Made by a program: the position numbers and the translations under genes
Assembly: GCA_036262035.1 (NCBI GenBank)
Contig: DATAJS010000019.1
Span: 1 to 64,000 of the forward strand
Length of the DNA: 64,000 nt
Origin: Burkholderiales bacterium
Lineage (GTDB): Bacteria; Pseudomonadota; Gammaproteobacteria; Burkholderiales; SG8-41
Direction: 5' to 3'
In this document: one piece after another, positions 9,166 to 16,549 of the stretch
Layout: every line of letters begins with the position of its first letter
How positions within the stretch are numbered: position 1 is the first letter of the stretch
Notes under the pieces: generated by a model
What the model was told of the DNA's origin: nothing
The model's database searches: none
What the model saw: the letters and a program-made list of their open reading frames with translations, nothing else

Positions 9166-9693
9166 CTGCGACGCGTTACGAGAACACTACGGTCAATCTT
9201 CCATGATCCTTCGTTCGAGCCCGTTCTTTCACCACAATTTCGACATCGCGGCCAAGACGGGTAAGACAGTCCAACAGCCGACGCTCAGGGACACCGCGAA
9301 AGCCGCCGCGCAGGCTTCGACAAGCTGGGTTGCGTTAAGCCTAGCAGAGTCGCTACCTCAGTTTGCGTGAGTCCTCTGTGATCGATGATCTCGGCAATCT
9401 TGCTGACGAGCTGCGCCTTGATCAGCATCTCGTTGGCATCGTCGTAAGCGAGCGCGCATCAGCGTATGTCTGCTAGCGTACAGACGCCGGGCCGGTAGAG
9501 GCATAAAGTCGGGAGAGTGTGCCTCGGCGCACACTACTTCCTGTAGGCCGGGCCTCCCCTCGCGGCATATCGCCACGCCGCCAAGAACTCCTCGAGCGGA
9601 GTTCGTCTCCATCTCGATCCAGCATCTTCGCCTGCGCAAATTTTCGCGCAGTGATCTTATTCGCGCGCGCTATAGCGATGCCGCGGCATATGC
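9166..9693. other. Stretch without a recognisable gene
   Basis: Short frames on both strands show no family motifs, start-site signals or repeats that I could support. The region separates the truncated gene at 8809-9165 from a broken receiver gene. Confidence 0.5.
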
Positions 9694-10095
9694 ATGCAAC
9701 GCGTTACGGGAGCAAAGACATTGCGACAACCAGTACCTGCTTCAAAGCCGGCGATACTCTGCGTCGACAAAGATCCGATCACAATAGCTGAGTACGAGGC
9801 GCTGTTCGGCGAGCACTACGAACCCGTCATTGCGCATTCGGCGAGCGAAGCCATGACCCTCCTTTCTCGACGGACCTTCGATCTTTATATTCTGGAATTC
9901 TGGCTCGACGGTTGGACCGGGCCGGCATTGTGCGGCGACATACATGATAGTGATCCTCACGCGCCGATCCTGTTCTGTACAAGTGCGCCGAGTGAGCGTG
10001 ACCGGGACCGCGCAATCCGTGCCGCGGGGCCGCGCGCAACCGTGTGTTGAAGGGGCGGCGCGGCCGAGCTGCGAGCATTAATGGTGCAACACTAG
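9694..10095 (+). pseudogene. Receiver gene interrupted by an in-frame stop
   Basis: From 9694 the frame encodes a CheY-like receiver: 'AILCVDKDPITIAEYEALFG', then 'LYILEFWLDGWTGPALCGDI' with Glu in place of the phospho-acceptor Asp, then 'APILFCTSAPSERDRDRAIR'. TGA at 10048-10050 breaks it. The same frame continues with 'GGAAELRALMVQH' to TAG 10093-10095, which fits the last receiver helix. A small compensating indel around 'gtgtgttgaagggg' would restore the expected 'VLKG' Lys motif. I read it as a recently damaged single-domain receiver of the Glu-substituted kind, related to the gene at 137-772. Confidence 0.6.
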
Positions 10096-10205
10096 TGGTT
10101 CGCGCGAACGCACATGGCCGCTATGCGCGCTTTGTCGCGTGTCGCGTCGCGCCAGCATGAGGACCGGGAACTCCGGTCTCGCACGTTTGGTGCGTGACGG
10201 ACTCG

Positions 10206-10779
10206 TCACACGGCAGGCGTCTGCCACCATCGCTCGAATCTCGAGCGCGTGCCGCCTGCCTGCAGATACGCGGTACGAACTCGATTTTCAGCGAGTCTCC
10301 TGACCGTGTCGGGGTTGTTCCCGCCCCTTGGCGCCTTGGAATAAGCCAGCTTGATCGTTTGCCACGCCTCGGCAGCGGCTGCGACTGCGTCCGCCTGGCG
10401 CGAGGCCATAGCGCTTAGCACCATGGCCAGCGTGTCACGCAAGACCGAATAATCGTCGCTTTTTCGCAGAAACGCGTTTCCGCCCGCGTAGCGCTCGCTC
10501 TTCGATGGCGACGTCGTCCGCGACGGTCCAGAACACGATCGGCACGTGGGGATCGTTCCCGCGTATCTGGCGGCAGAGTAGGATTCCGTTGTAATCCGGC
10601 AACCAGAGATCGAGCACGTACGCGTCAAATGCCGAGGCATTACTCGCGCGTATGGCGTCCTCACCACTGCGGGCCTCGACGGCGGCATAGTCGCGCAGAG
10701 CGCGCGCCAGCACGTGCCGCGTGGCTTCGTCGTCATCTACGTAGAGAACGCGCGCACGTGAATCGACCGTCGAGTCCAT
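10206..10779 (-). pseudogene. Frameshifted single-domain response regulator, RFERWW tail
   Basis: The 5' part (from 10779) encodes 'RVLYVDDDEATRHVLARAL', acceptor Asp in 'YVLDLWLPDYNG', and 'VPIVFWTVADD'. Near 10488 the frame changes. The rest continues as 'AGGNAFLRKSDDYSVLRD' with the conserved Lys, then a linker and the tail 'VRTAYLQAGGTRSRFERWW', ending at 10206. A two-base loss in 'ctacgcgggcgga' explains the shift. It is close in architecture to the intact gene at 4672-5214. Either fragment alone would be a non-functional receiver. Confidence 0.7.
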
Positions 10780-10986
10780 TAGCCGCTCTGGGCCGCCACA
10801 GCGCCTCGCCCGCTAATTGCACCCGGCCCGGCAGGGAGGTCAAAAGATGTCGACTTGCAAGAATTGCGCGCGGCAGCGGGGAAGGCCCGCGCAAACGACA
10901 CCGCAGGCGCAAGAAGCGACGCTGTGGCGCACCGTTGCTCACTTGCCACGCCCGATTTAAGCCTCGCAGTGCCGACGGTGCATGGC

Positions 10987-11154
10987 TCAGGCCGTGCTGT
11001 CGGGGCGCGGCTCAGTGGTCGATGCCGGCGGCGCGGCCGCTTCACCTGCCGCGGTGTTGCCGCTGCCGGACTTGCGAAGACGTTTTTCTTCCTTCTTCTG
11101 CTTCTTGGCAAGGTCACGTTGGCGTTTAGCGAATTCATAATTTGGTTTCGGCAT
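10987..11154 (-). CDS. Small Lys-rich conserved hypothetical protein
   Basis: A 55-residue product starting 'MPKPNYEFAKRQRDLAKKQK' and continuing with alternating Lys/Glu/Arg, then a Pro/Ala/Thr-rich tail. Small proteins with this opening are, to my recollection, common as conserved hypotheticals in betaproteobacteria, and function is unknown. The basic N-terminal half is predicted helical and could bind nucleic acid. Its ATG lies directly after the stop of the upstream gene at 11155, so the two are probably co-translated. Confidence 0.7.
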   Translation of the reverse strand: MPKPNYEFAKRQRDLAKKQKKEEKRLRKSGSGNTAAGEAAAPPASTTEPRPDSTA

Positions 11155-11370
11155 CTATTGATCCAGGTCTAGTCGTTTTCCGCCTGGGGCGGAAGGTCCG
11201 GTCGCGTAGGTGAGTTCAACCTCATATCCATGCTGACGTGCATCCGTCAGACAATCGTGGTACAGCTCGAACGCACGTGCACTAGCGTCGGCACCCTCTA
11301 GCGCTCGCCAATGCCATGAGTAACCGGAGCCGCCGGGAACGGGGGCGTCATATACCTGCGCTCGCCTCAT
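11155..11370 (-). CDS. Small W-x-W family protein (member C)
   Basis: A 71-residue product with 'GYSWHWRALEG' followed by 'AFELYHDCLTDARQHGYEVEL'. The pattern matches members A and B at 780-1255: W-x-W-R, an aromatic patch, Cys four residues before an Ala, then Gly-Tyr. No signal peptide is seen. Its stop abuts the start of the Lys-rich protein gene. It lies between broken receiver genes, as A and B lie beside an intact one, so a link with this signalling set is possible. Function is unknown. Confidence 0.6.
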   Translation of the reverse strand: MRRAQVYDAPVPGGSGYSWHWRALEGADASARAFELYHDCLTDARQHGYEVELTYATGPSAPGGKRLDLDQ

Positions 11371-11443
11371 GCGCGTTGCTCGGCGGCGATGTTCGCGCGT
11401 TCCATTCGATTATGTCCTCTCCAGGGCATCAAGCCGAAAAGCA

Positions 11444-11468
11444 AAAAAGCCGGGGCTAACCCCGGCTC
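11444..11468 (-). terminator. Rho-independent terminator of the cold-shock gene
   Basis: Perfect 8-bp stem AGCCGGGG/CCCCGGCT (11449-11456 with 11461-11468), four-base loop, followed on the minus strand by a run of T (A44-A49 on the plus strand). It lies 22 bases past the stop of the cold-shock gene at 11491. Confidence 0.88.
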
Positions 11469-11490
11469 TCAGAGGTTCCGGCTGTATCTA

Positions 11491-11712
11491 CTACGCCGCT
11501 TGGATGTTGCTCGCCTGGTCCTTGCCTCGATTGCCGGTCGTCACCTCGAACGACACCCGCTGGCCTTCGCGGAGCGTCTTGAAGCCTTGCATGCTGATCG
11601 AAGAGAAGTGCGCGAACAGATCCTCGCCGCCGGCGTCGGGCGTGATGAAGCCGAAGCCTTTGGCGTCGTTGAACCACTTAACAGTACCTGTAACCAATTT
11701 TTGAAGTTCCAT
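11491..11712 (-). CDS. csp: Cold-shock family protein (CspA-like)
   Basis: A 73-residue single cold-shock domain. The RNA-binding motifs RNP1 'KGFGFITP' and RNP2 'DLFAHFSS' are intact, preceded by 'GTVKWFNDA' and followed by 'GQRVSFEV'. It is slightly longer than typical CspA at the N-terminus ('MELQKL'). It is a cytoplasmic RNA/ssDNA-binding protein that melts mRNA secondary structure. It is monocistronic with its own terminator. I cannot say which Csp paralogue it is or whether it is cold-induced. Confidence 0.95.
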   Translation of the reverse strand: MELQKLVTGTVKWFNDAKGFGFITPDAGGEDLFAHFSSISMQGFKTLREGQRVSFEVTTGNRGKDQASNIQAA

Positions 11713-11964
11713 AGAAAGGGCTGAGCCCGAATACCGAGTCCGTAACCGCGCTAGACGTCAGACGGCGCCAGTGCTTCGATAGCAGAAACGAACAAGGTGC
11801 CGCACAGTAGTGGCTTCGGCGGGATGCGTCAACGTACATCGCTCGTCAGAGTTGCACATGAAGTCCCGAACATTGTCGATTCGCCTGGCTCATTGCCGAT
11901 CACTCGCGGCCAGAACGTGCCTCACATGTGGACGAGCAGGACCGAAGGGAGGCCCCGAATCACG

Positions 11965-12319
11965 CTATCGCGCGCCCAAGAGCAGACGCGAGACCCGGAA
12001 CTCCGACGGTTTCGTTAGGCACTCGTGTCCACCCGCGGCGAGTGCGCGCTCACGCCATTCGCGTTCGCGTACATATGCGGACACGACAATAATTCGAGGC
12101 AGGTCCTGCGTGAACAGCTCGCACAGCCGCCGAGTGGCCGTGATGCCGTCCGTAACCGGCATCTGCAAGTCGAGCAGTATTGCGTCGGGGCGGCGCGCAT
12201 GCAATATCTACCGCCTTGGCCCCGTTGCAGGCCATGTCGACGGAGTGGCCCGTCGTTTCGAGCAAGACCCGCGCGGTGTACCGAGTATGCGGTTCGTCGT
12301 CCACGATGAGAACGTGCAT
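11965..12319 (-). pseudogene. Frameshifted CheY-like receiver
   Basis: From 12319 the frame encodes 'MHVLIVDDEPHTRYTARVLL' and continues to about 12205. There it is replaced by another frame reading 'MHARRPDAILLDLQMPVTDG' with acceptor Asp, then 'RIIVVSAYVREREWRERALAAGG' and 'CLTKPSEF' with the conserved Lys, ending at 11965. The pieces join into a complete 118-residue receiver with one indel near 12200. It is closer to ordinary CheY/PleD receivers than to the RFERWW set. No output domain is present. Confidence 0.68.
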
Positions 12320-12411
12320 CTACAGGGCAGATGCGGACGCGCTAGTTTTGCGGCGGCCGGTGCAGCCGACTGACTCGGCCAACGACGCGGTGTGGCTGCA
12401 CATACCGAACC

Positions 12412-12594
12412 TCACGCCGTTAGAGCGAAGTAAAGCCGCAAGTCCGAAACGCGGGAGCCCACGCTACGCACGGCGGTGGTGAGCTCCGCAAACGTGACAT
12501 GAAAGCGCTCGAGCCAGAACTCGCACTCATGCTCGGCGCTGACGTCGACGCGGTCGCGGTCTTGATCTATTTGATGCGGGCGATGATGTTCCAT
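12412..12594 (-). CDS. DUF3606 domain small protein
   Basis: A 60-residue product starting at the ATG before 'EHHRPHQIDQDRDRVDVSAE', with AAAGGA about nine bases upstream. The pattern D-x-R-V-[ND]-V...E-[CV]-x-[FY]-W...F-x-V-[ST]-x-x-[EQ]-L...AV...G is that of the DUF3606 small proteins found widely in soil proteobacteria. Function is unknown; it is cytoplasmic and acidic-to-neutral. It is divergent from the small membrane-protein operon at 12885. Confidence 0.72.
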   Translation of the reverse strand: MEHHRPHQIDQDRDRVDVSAEHECEFWLERFHVTFAELTTAVRSVGSRVSDLRLYFALTA

Positions 12595-12884
12595 GAGAGT
12601 TGTCCTTTCGGCGCAGGTTGCGAAGGCGTGAGCTAGCGCAAGCGCCGTGCCGGCGGTCGCTGCACACGATTTGTGACAATGAAGGAGATCGGACGCGAGC
12701 AACGCAACAGAGTAGACTCCGCGCACGCTCCACCCTCCGTGACGGCCCTCGGAAGCCGTCCACTTCCCGCAGGTTCACCCGCTCCAGCAACCCGCCCACG
12801 CCGGCCCGCCACGACTTTCGTGCAGGCGCTTGCGCGCGCCTGGACCGCGCCGCTTCGCGTCGCCGGATCGCGAAAGGAACTCCT

Positions 12885-12983
12885 ATGGCACACCTAACGA
12901 AGCACATATCCCGCCGTCCGCTGGATCGCGCAGTCGGCCCGCTCGTAGCTGATGTCGACCGCTATCTCCGTAAGGAGGCATGA
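12885..12983 (+). CDS. 32-residue ORF coupled to a membrane protein gene
   Basis: A short frame starting at ATG 12885 with AAAGGA seven bases upstream. It begins 'MAHLTKHISRRPLDRAVGPL' and ends 'RYLRKEA'. Its TGA shares a base with the ATG of the next gene (ATGATGG), and an AAGGAGG inside its last codons serves that gene. It could be a real microprotein or a leader ORF that couples translation. No homology is recognised. Confidence 0.4.
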   Translation: MAHLTKHISRRPLDRAVGPLVADVDRYLRKEA

Positions 12984-13312
12984 TGGCCATCCGCGAACGG
13001 CTCACCGCTTGGAGCGCGGGGAGCGTCAGAACCTGGCTGCACTTCTCGCTCGGTGCGACCTTATTGGTCGTCATCGCGACCAGCATCGATTTTGCAAACA
13101 CCGCGGCGCGCGGCTCGTTCGGCGCCGAGGCGTTGAGATCCTTCCTATTCGCGCTCGAGCTGGTCGCGAGTGCTGCCTTTGTCGCGACACTCCCATGGGG
13201 CGTGCTCCGTCTTATCAGGGGCAAACTTGCTGCGCCGTACTTCGGCGATTGGGTGCTGTGGAACGCGTACGTAGTCGTCGCGCTCGTCCTGATGTTGCGC
13301 CTTCTGCGCTAA
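12983..13312 (+). CDS. Small inner-membrane protein, unknown function
   Basis: A 109-residue product. The second of two tandem ATGs (12983) is chosen because the strong AAGGAGG at 12972-12978 is too close to the first. Three hydrophobic segments are visible: around residues 20-37 ('LHFSLGATLLVVIATSI'), 53-75 and 88-106 ('WNAYVVVALVLMLRLL'). No family is recognised. It follows a 32-residue coupled ORF and precedes a ferritin-like gene on the same strand. Confidence 0.6.
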   Translation: MAIRERLTAWSAGSVRTWLHFSLGATLLVVIATSIDFANTAARGSFGAEALRSFLFALELVASAAFVATLPWGVLRLIRGKLAAPYFGDWVLWNAYVVVALVLMLRLLR

Positions 13313-13370
13313 AAAACGGGCCCGCGATGACGGGATCACAGGTTCTAGGCCATCCAAAGAAAGAAACCAA

Positions 13371-13958
13371 ATGCAATTGAACCCCCAACTGAAAGAGCTG
13401 CTACTGCAGGCCCTCGAACATGAGCGAGGAGGCGAGCTCGTCTACGACACGGCGATATCGTGCGCCATCAATGAGGATCTCGAAGAGAAGTGGGAAGACT
13501 ATCTCGAGCAGACCGAACGTCACGTCGAGATACTTACCGAGGTCTGCGAGGCGTTGGACATCGATCCGGACGAGATGACGCCGGGCCGCCGTATCGTGCA
13601 GCACAACGGCGACGCCATGGTGATGGCGATGAAGATGGCGGCCGATGGCGGCGACCGGGCCGCGGCTCAGCTCGTAGCCTGCGACTGCGTCATGCTCGCG
13701 GAGACACGTGACCACTTCAACTGGGAGCTGATCGGCGAATGCGCGCGAGCGCTCGCTGGGGTCGAGCGGGCGGTGCTCATGAAGGCCTACGAGCAGGTGC
13801 AGTACGACGAGGAAGAGCACCTGTACCACAGTCAAGACTGGTGCCGTGAGCTCTGGCTGGACTCCCTCGGCCTCGAGGCCGTTCTGCCGCCGCGGCTCGA
13901 GACGTATGGCGGAGGCGCGCCGGATGATGGAGAAGGCGCGGACGAACGCAACGCCTAA
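13371..13958 (+). CDS. Ferritin-like (four-helix) protein
   Basis: A 195-residue, strongly acidic helical protein. Candidate di-metal ligands are spread as in ferritin-like folds: E in 'LEHERGGELVYDTA', E/H in 'YLEQTERHVEILTEV', E and H in 'ETRDHFNWELIGE', and E/H in 'YDEEEHLYHSQ'. That resembles bacterioferritin/DUF892-like hypothetical proteins involved in iron or peroxide handling, but the exact family is not certain. The last 30 residues are Gly/Asp-rich and probably disordered. The gene overlaps a small W-x-W ORF (13927) by 32 bases. Confidence 0.65.
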   Translation: MQLNPQLKELLLQALEHERGGELVYDTAISCAINEDLEEKWEDYLEQTERHVEILTEVCEALDIDPDEMTPGRRIVQHNGDAMVMAMKMAADGGDRAAAQLVACDCVMLAETRDHFNWELIGECARALAGVERAVLMKAYEQVQYDEEEHLYHSQDWCRELWLDSLGLEAVLPPRLETYGGGAPDDGEGADERNA

Positions 13959-14130
13959 ACTCCGGTGGAGGTGCATCGCGGACGGCACACGCGAAACGTT
14001 GAGGATGTCGCAATTGCCGTTCAAGACGCGAGAAGAGTGCGTTCGAGACGCCATCAGGCACGGGTGCGTCAGTGGCGGGCATGATACCAACGATTCCGCG
14101 TGCTATTCAGCGGGAAGCAGTCGTGATTGA
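13927..14130 (+). CDS. Small W-x-W-like protein (member D)
   Basis: A 67-residue frame that overlaps the end of the ferritin-like gene. It contains 'LRWRCIADG' and 'PFKTREECVRDAIRHGC', whose spacing of aromatic, Cys, Ala and Gly matches members A-C (780-1255, 11155-11370). The second aromatic of the W-x-W core is replaced here by Cys. It could start at 13924 or 13927. Function is unknown, and the match rests on a short pattern. Confidence 0.45.
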   Translation: MEKARTNATPKLRWRCIADGTRETLRMSQLPFKTREECVRDAIRHGCVSGGHDTNDSACYSAGSSRD

Positions 14131-14144
14131 AGGCGGCCAGCCAT

Positions 14145-14385
14145 CGCGCTCGCTTTCGCGGGAGGAAATGCCCTCGCGCGTACGCCGCAGGCGCTTACCA
14201 GGCGCTCCACGAGCGTGGTTATCTTCCGCAGCTGGTTCCGGCGCATCGATCGGCTGTCACCGGCGGCATCATTGCGGGTAATCCGACAGCACATAGGCTC
14301 GAGAAGCTCCGGGAATTCTGGCGCCAGGCGGCCGCAGGAACTGCCATCGGCTTTGCGCCAGCGGCCGGTAGGTCCCGCGAGGCCT
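14145..14385 (+). pseudogene. Patatin-like phospholipase remnant
   Basis: One frame reads 'YAAGAYQALHERGYLPQLV' and later 'VTGGIIAGNPTAHRLEKL' then 'REFW', the N-terminal pattern of bacterial patatins. The oxyanion motif (GGGN-L-G) and the nucleophile box G-A-S-I-G are split into other frames: 'SGASIG' can be read near 14231-14250 between one-base and two-base losses. It is therefore non-functional. It ends by fusing into an unrelated remnant ('YNLMHVPGADYS'). Confidence 0.55.
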
Positions 14386-14710
14386 ACAACCTGATGCACG
14401 TTCCAGGCGCTGACTATTCAGCGACACCTGGTGTGCAAACCATTCGCCTCTTGTTCGAAGATCCGCAGGACGTTAGCCGAATCGTGCTTCGCTTCGATGA
14501 AAGTGCTGTCACGCGTACGCAGGAATTCTCGCTGCGCTGGTCGCAGGGGTACGGGCGCGTTGAAGGAAATCGTCCGTCAGCAGTGGAACTTCAGCCCGGG
14601 TGGCGCCACATCCGAGCTGGAAGACTCCGGGCTGACCGCGAAGGCGCCCGCGTGTTAGAGCTGACCATTATGCCGCGCATGCCGCGCCCGAGCGTTCTCG
14701 GCGCGCTGCG
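14386..14710 (+). pseudogene. Discoidin-like (F5/8C) protein remnant
   Basis: The frame reads 'YNLMHVPGADYSATPGVQTI' and 'RLLFEDPQDVSRIVLRFDES', then 'RTQEFSLRWS'. After a frame change near 14545 it continues as 'KEIVRQQWNFSPGGATSELED', and after a second near 14635 as 'GARVLELTIMP'. Joined, this resembles the discoidin-like small proteins often annotated as carbohydrate-binding. At least two indels make it a pseudogene unless they are sequencing errors. Confidence 0.5.
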
Positions 14711-14966
14711 GGCGAGGTCGCGCGGCTCTGACGTACATCGCGAGCGTACCTAAATTGGTTAAATGCCTCGTCTCTATTCCCACGATCAACGATTCGCATC
14801 TCGCGATCCCCTCACGCGCTGCGGCATACTCGACGGCGGAGCTCGCGGTCTCGAAGCGATCGAACCAGGTCCGCCGCCTGGCGAGCAACTGAGCAATGGT
14901 GTGCCGGCACGCTGCATGGTCGAAAAATGCGTCGCGCTGGGTTAGTGCAGGTAACGTGAGGTCCAT
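14655..14966 (-). CDS. Hypothetical protein, doubtful
   Basis: A 103-residue frame. The first 80 residues look protein-like and helical ('RRTWFDRFETASSAVEYAAA', 'GIARCESLIVGIETR'), while the last 20 are Arg-rich and overlap the discoidin remnant. No family, signal peptide or clear ribosome-binding site is visible. It may be real with a shorter true end, or chance. Confidence 0.35.
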   Translation of the reverse strand: MDLTLPALTQRDAFFDHAACRHTIAQLLARRRTWFDRFETASSAVEYAAAREGIARCESLIVGIETRHLTNLGTLAMYVRAARPRPQRAENARARHARHNGQL

Positions 14967-15406
14967 GGCGCCCTTGCGAGTGCGCGCACGCAGCGCCTCG
15001 ACGAAGCGTCGGGCGAGCCGCAGTGCGAGTGCTACCTGAAGCGGGAGGTGCGGCGCGAAACCCCTGGACCTTTCAAAGGGCTTCTTCTCGGGCGGGAGCC
15101 CGGCGGATCGAGGAAGAGCGAGAAGACTCTCCTGAGACTACGCGCTGCGGAGGGCGACGTCAAAGCATCGCCAATGTTGACACTGACACGCAACGTGGCT
15201 TCGACGGTAAGCTGGCGTGGGCTCGGCGGTTCCCACGATGATGGTATTCACCGACTGCGGCCTGCCGCAGCCGTGTGGAGAGGAACGCGCAAACGCCGTG
15301 AGCACCTTGATGACACTGCACGGAGCGCGTACGCAAATGCTTATCCGCATACGGCGCGGCGAATCATGTGCTCTTCAGCATCCGGTGAAGATCGAACACA
15401 CCGCCG
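14967..15406. other. Stretch without a convincing gene
   Basis: Short frames on the plus strand (for example from 15238) have no motif support. No repeats or RNA genes were recognised. Confidence 0.45.
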
Positions 15407-15889
15407 CTAACGAGGGCTGGTGCGAACTCCGACGAGCTTGTAACTCCACGTCAACACGTCTTTCGCCGGGGCGGCGCCCTTGCCGTAGTACAGCGCGCCG
15501 CCGACCTGCCGTTCGTCCTGCGGGTCCACCGTGACGGGGATGTGCGCAATCGCGTCGCCGATCTCCCGACAGGCTTGCCCGGGCGCACGCGGGCAGTCCT
15601 GCAGCTTCACCTCGACGCTGATGCCGGTTACGCGCAGTGCTGTAGATCGGTTGAGGAGGCGTCCGGAAAGCTCATAGGTCTCGTCGAAAGTGCGCCGCAC
15701 AGTTACATCCTGCAGCACGATTTCCGAGGCGGATATGCTCTCGAGCCCCAGCTGCCGCACGCGTTGCTGGTCGGTGTAGAGCCAGGCGGCGGCCGCCACT
15801 GCCGCCACGAGCACGGCCGACGCGACCTTCCGAAAGCCTGCGATGAACAAGACCGCGACGACGATAAGCGGTCCAATCAGCCAAAACAT
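15407..15889 (-). CDS. Membrane-anchored protein with periplasmic beta domain
   Basis: A 160-residue product. Two hydrophobic helices at residues about 2-18 and 23-41 anchor it. The rest ('IVLQDVTVRRTFDETYELSG', 'LNRSTALRVTGISVEVKL', two Cys in 'DCPRAPGQACREIG') resembles an FxLYD/DUF3426-like beta-sandwich in the periplasm. The two Cys may form a disulfide. Function is unknown; it has no obvious operon partners. Confidence 0.6.
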   Translation of the reverse strand: MFWLIGPLIVVAVLFIAGFRKVASAVLVAAVAAAAWLYTDQQRVRQLGLESISASEIVLQDVTVRRTFDETYELSGRLLNRSTALRVTGISVEVKLQDCPRAPGQACREIGDAIAHIPVTVDPQDERQVGGALYYGKGAAPAKDVLTWSYKLVGVRTSPR

Positions 15890-16274
15890 GTGTTTGCCTC
15901 AGGTATCGAAGACGAACCGCCGCGGTACGGCGGTTTTATATGCAGAGAACGTGCAGGACGGGTCGCTCAGCAGGCGGGTGTCGACCTGATCTGCGCTCCG
16001 GGTGTGCGTGCGCTGGAGAGGTAACGCTCGTCCATGTCGGTGATGCTAACACCGACGTTCGGGACCTTACGGAAGTATCGGCCGCGACGGCAGTATGGAA
16101 GAAAGGGTTCGGTATTTGAGGACGCAGGGGTGAGGCCGCACCGTTCCAACATCCTGGCGCCTCACTCAGGCGCCGACGCCTGTCCTGTTGCCTTGCGTTG
16201 GGCGCGCTGTATCTGCTCGACGGCGGCGCGAGTCCATCGCGGCGAGCACTGGGGTTCGTCGCTCGCGCCCGCCG
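15890..16274. other. Intergenic stretch, no supported gene
   Basis: Nothing recognisable except possible decayed coding sequence just upstream of the Bug remnant that begins about 16275. Confidence 0.45.
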
Positions 16275-16545
16275 ACGGCGGCGCCGTTCGTGCGCAGCGG
16301 ACGCCTGCGCGCGCTGGCGATCTCGAGCGCCAGGCGATCTGCGGCATGGCCCGATGTGCCGACGGTCGCGGAATCGGGTTATCCGGGCTACGTCGCGGTC
16401 GGCTGGGCCGAGGTGTTCGCGCCTGCCGGCGTTCCCAGAACACTCCCGCCGCGTATCAACGCCGATATCAACCGCACGTTGGCATCACCGGATACGCGCG
16501 ATCGGCAAAAGCCCCAGTGCGTGACGGCCGGCGCGGCGCGCCGGG
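16275..16545 (+). pseudogene. C-terminal fragment of a Bug solute-binding protein
   Basis: A frame without a usable start encodes 'APFVRSGRLRALAISSARRS', then 'WPDVPTVAESGYPGYVAVGW' and 'FAPAGVPRTLPPRINADINR', the characteristic third quarter of Bug/TctC proteins. The N-terminal domain is missing and the end runs into unrelated sequence. It faces the intact Bug gene at 16550-17530 tail to tail, so it is probably a leftover of an earlier duplication. Confidence 0.75.
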
Positions 16546-16549
16546 AAGC

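Noticed and set aside
10048-10050. In-frame TGA in the receiver gene considered as a selenocysteine codon
   Set aside because: No receiver family carries Sec here, the expected motif is V-L-K-G, and an indel explains the stop better. No SECIS-like loop was seen.
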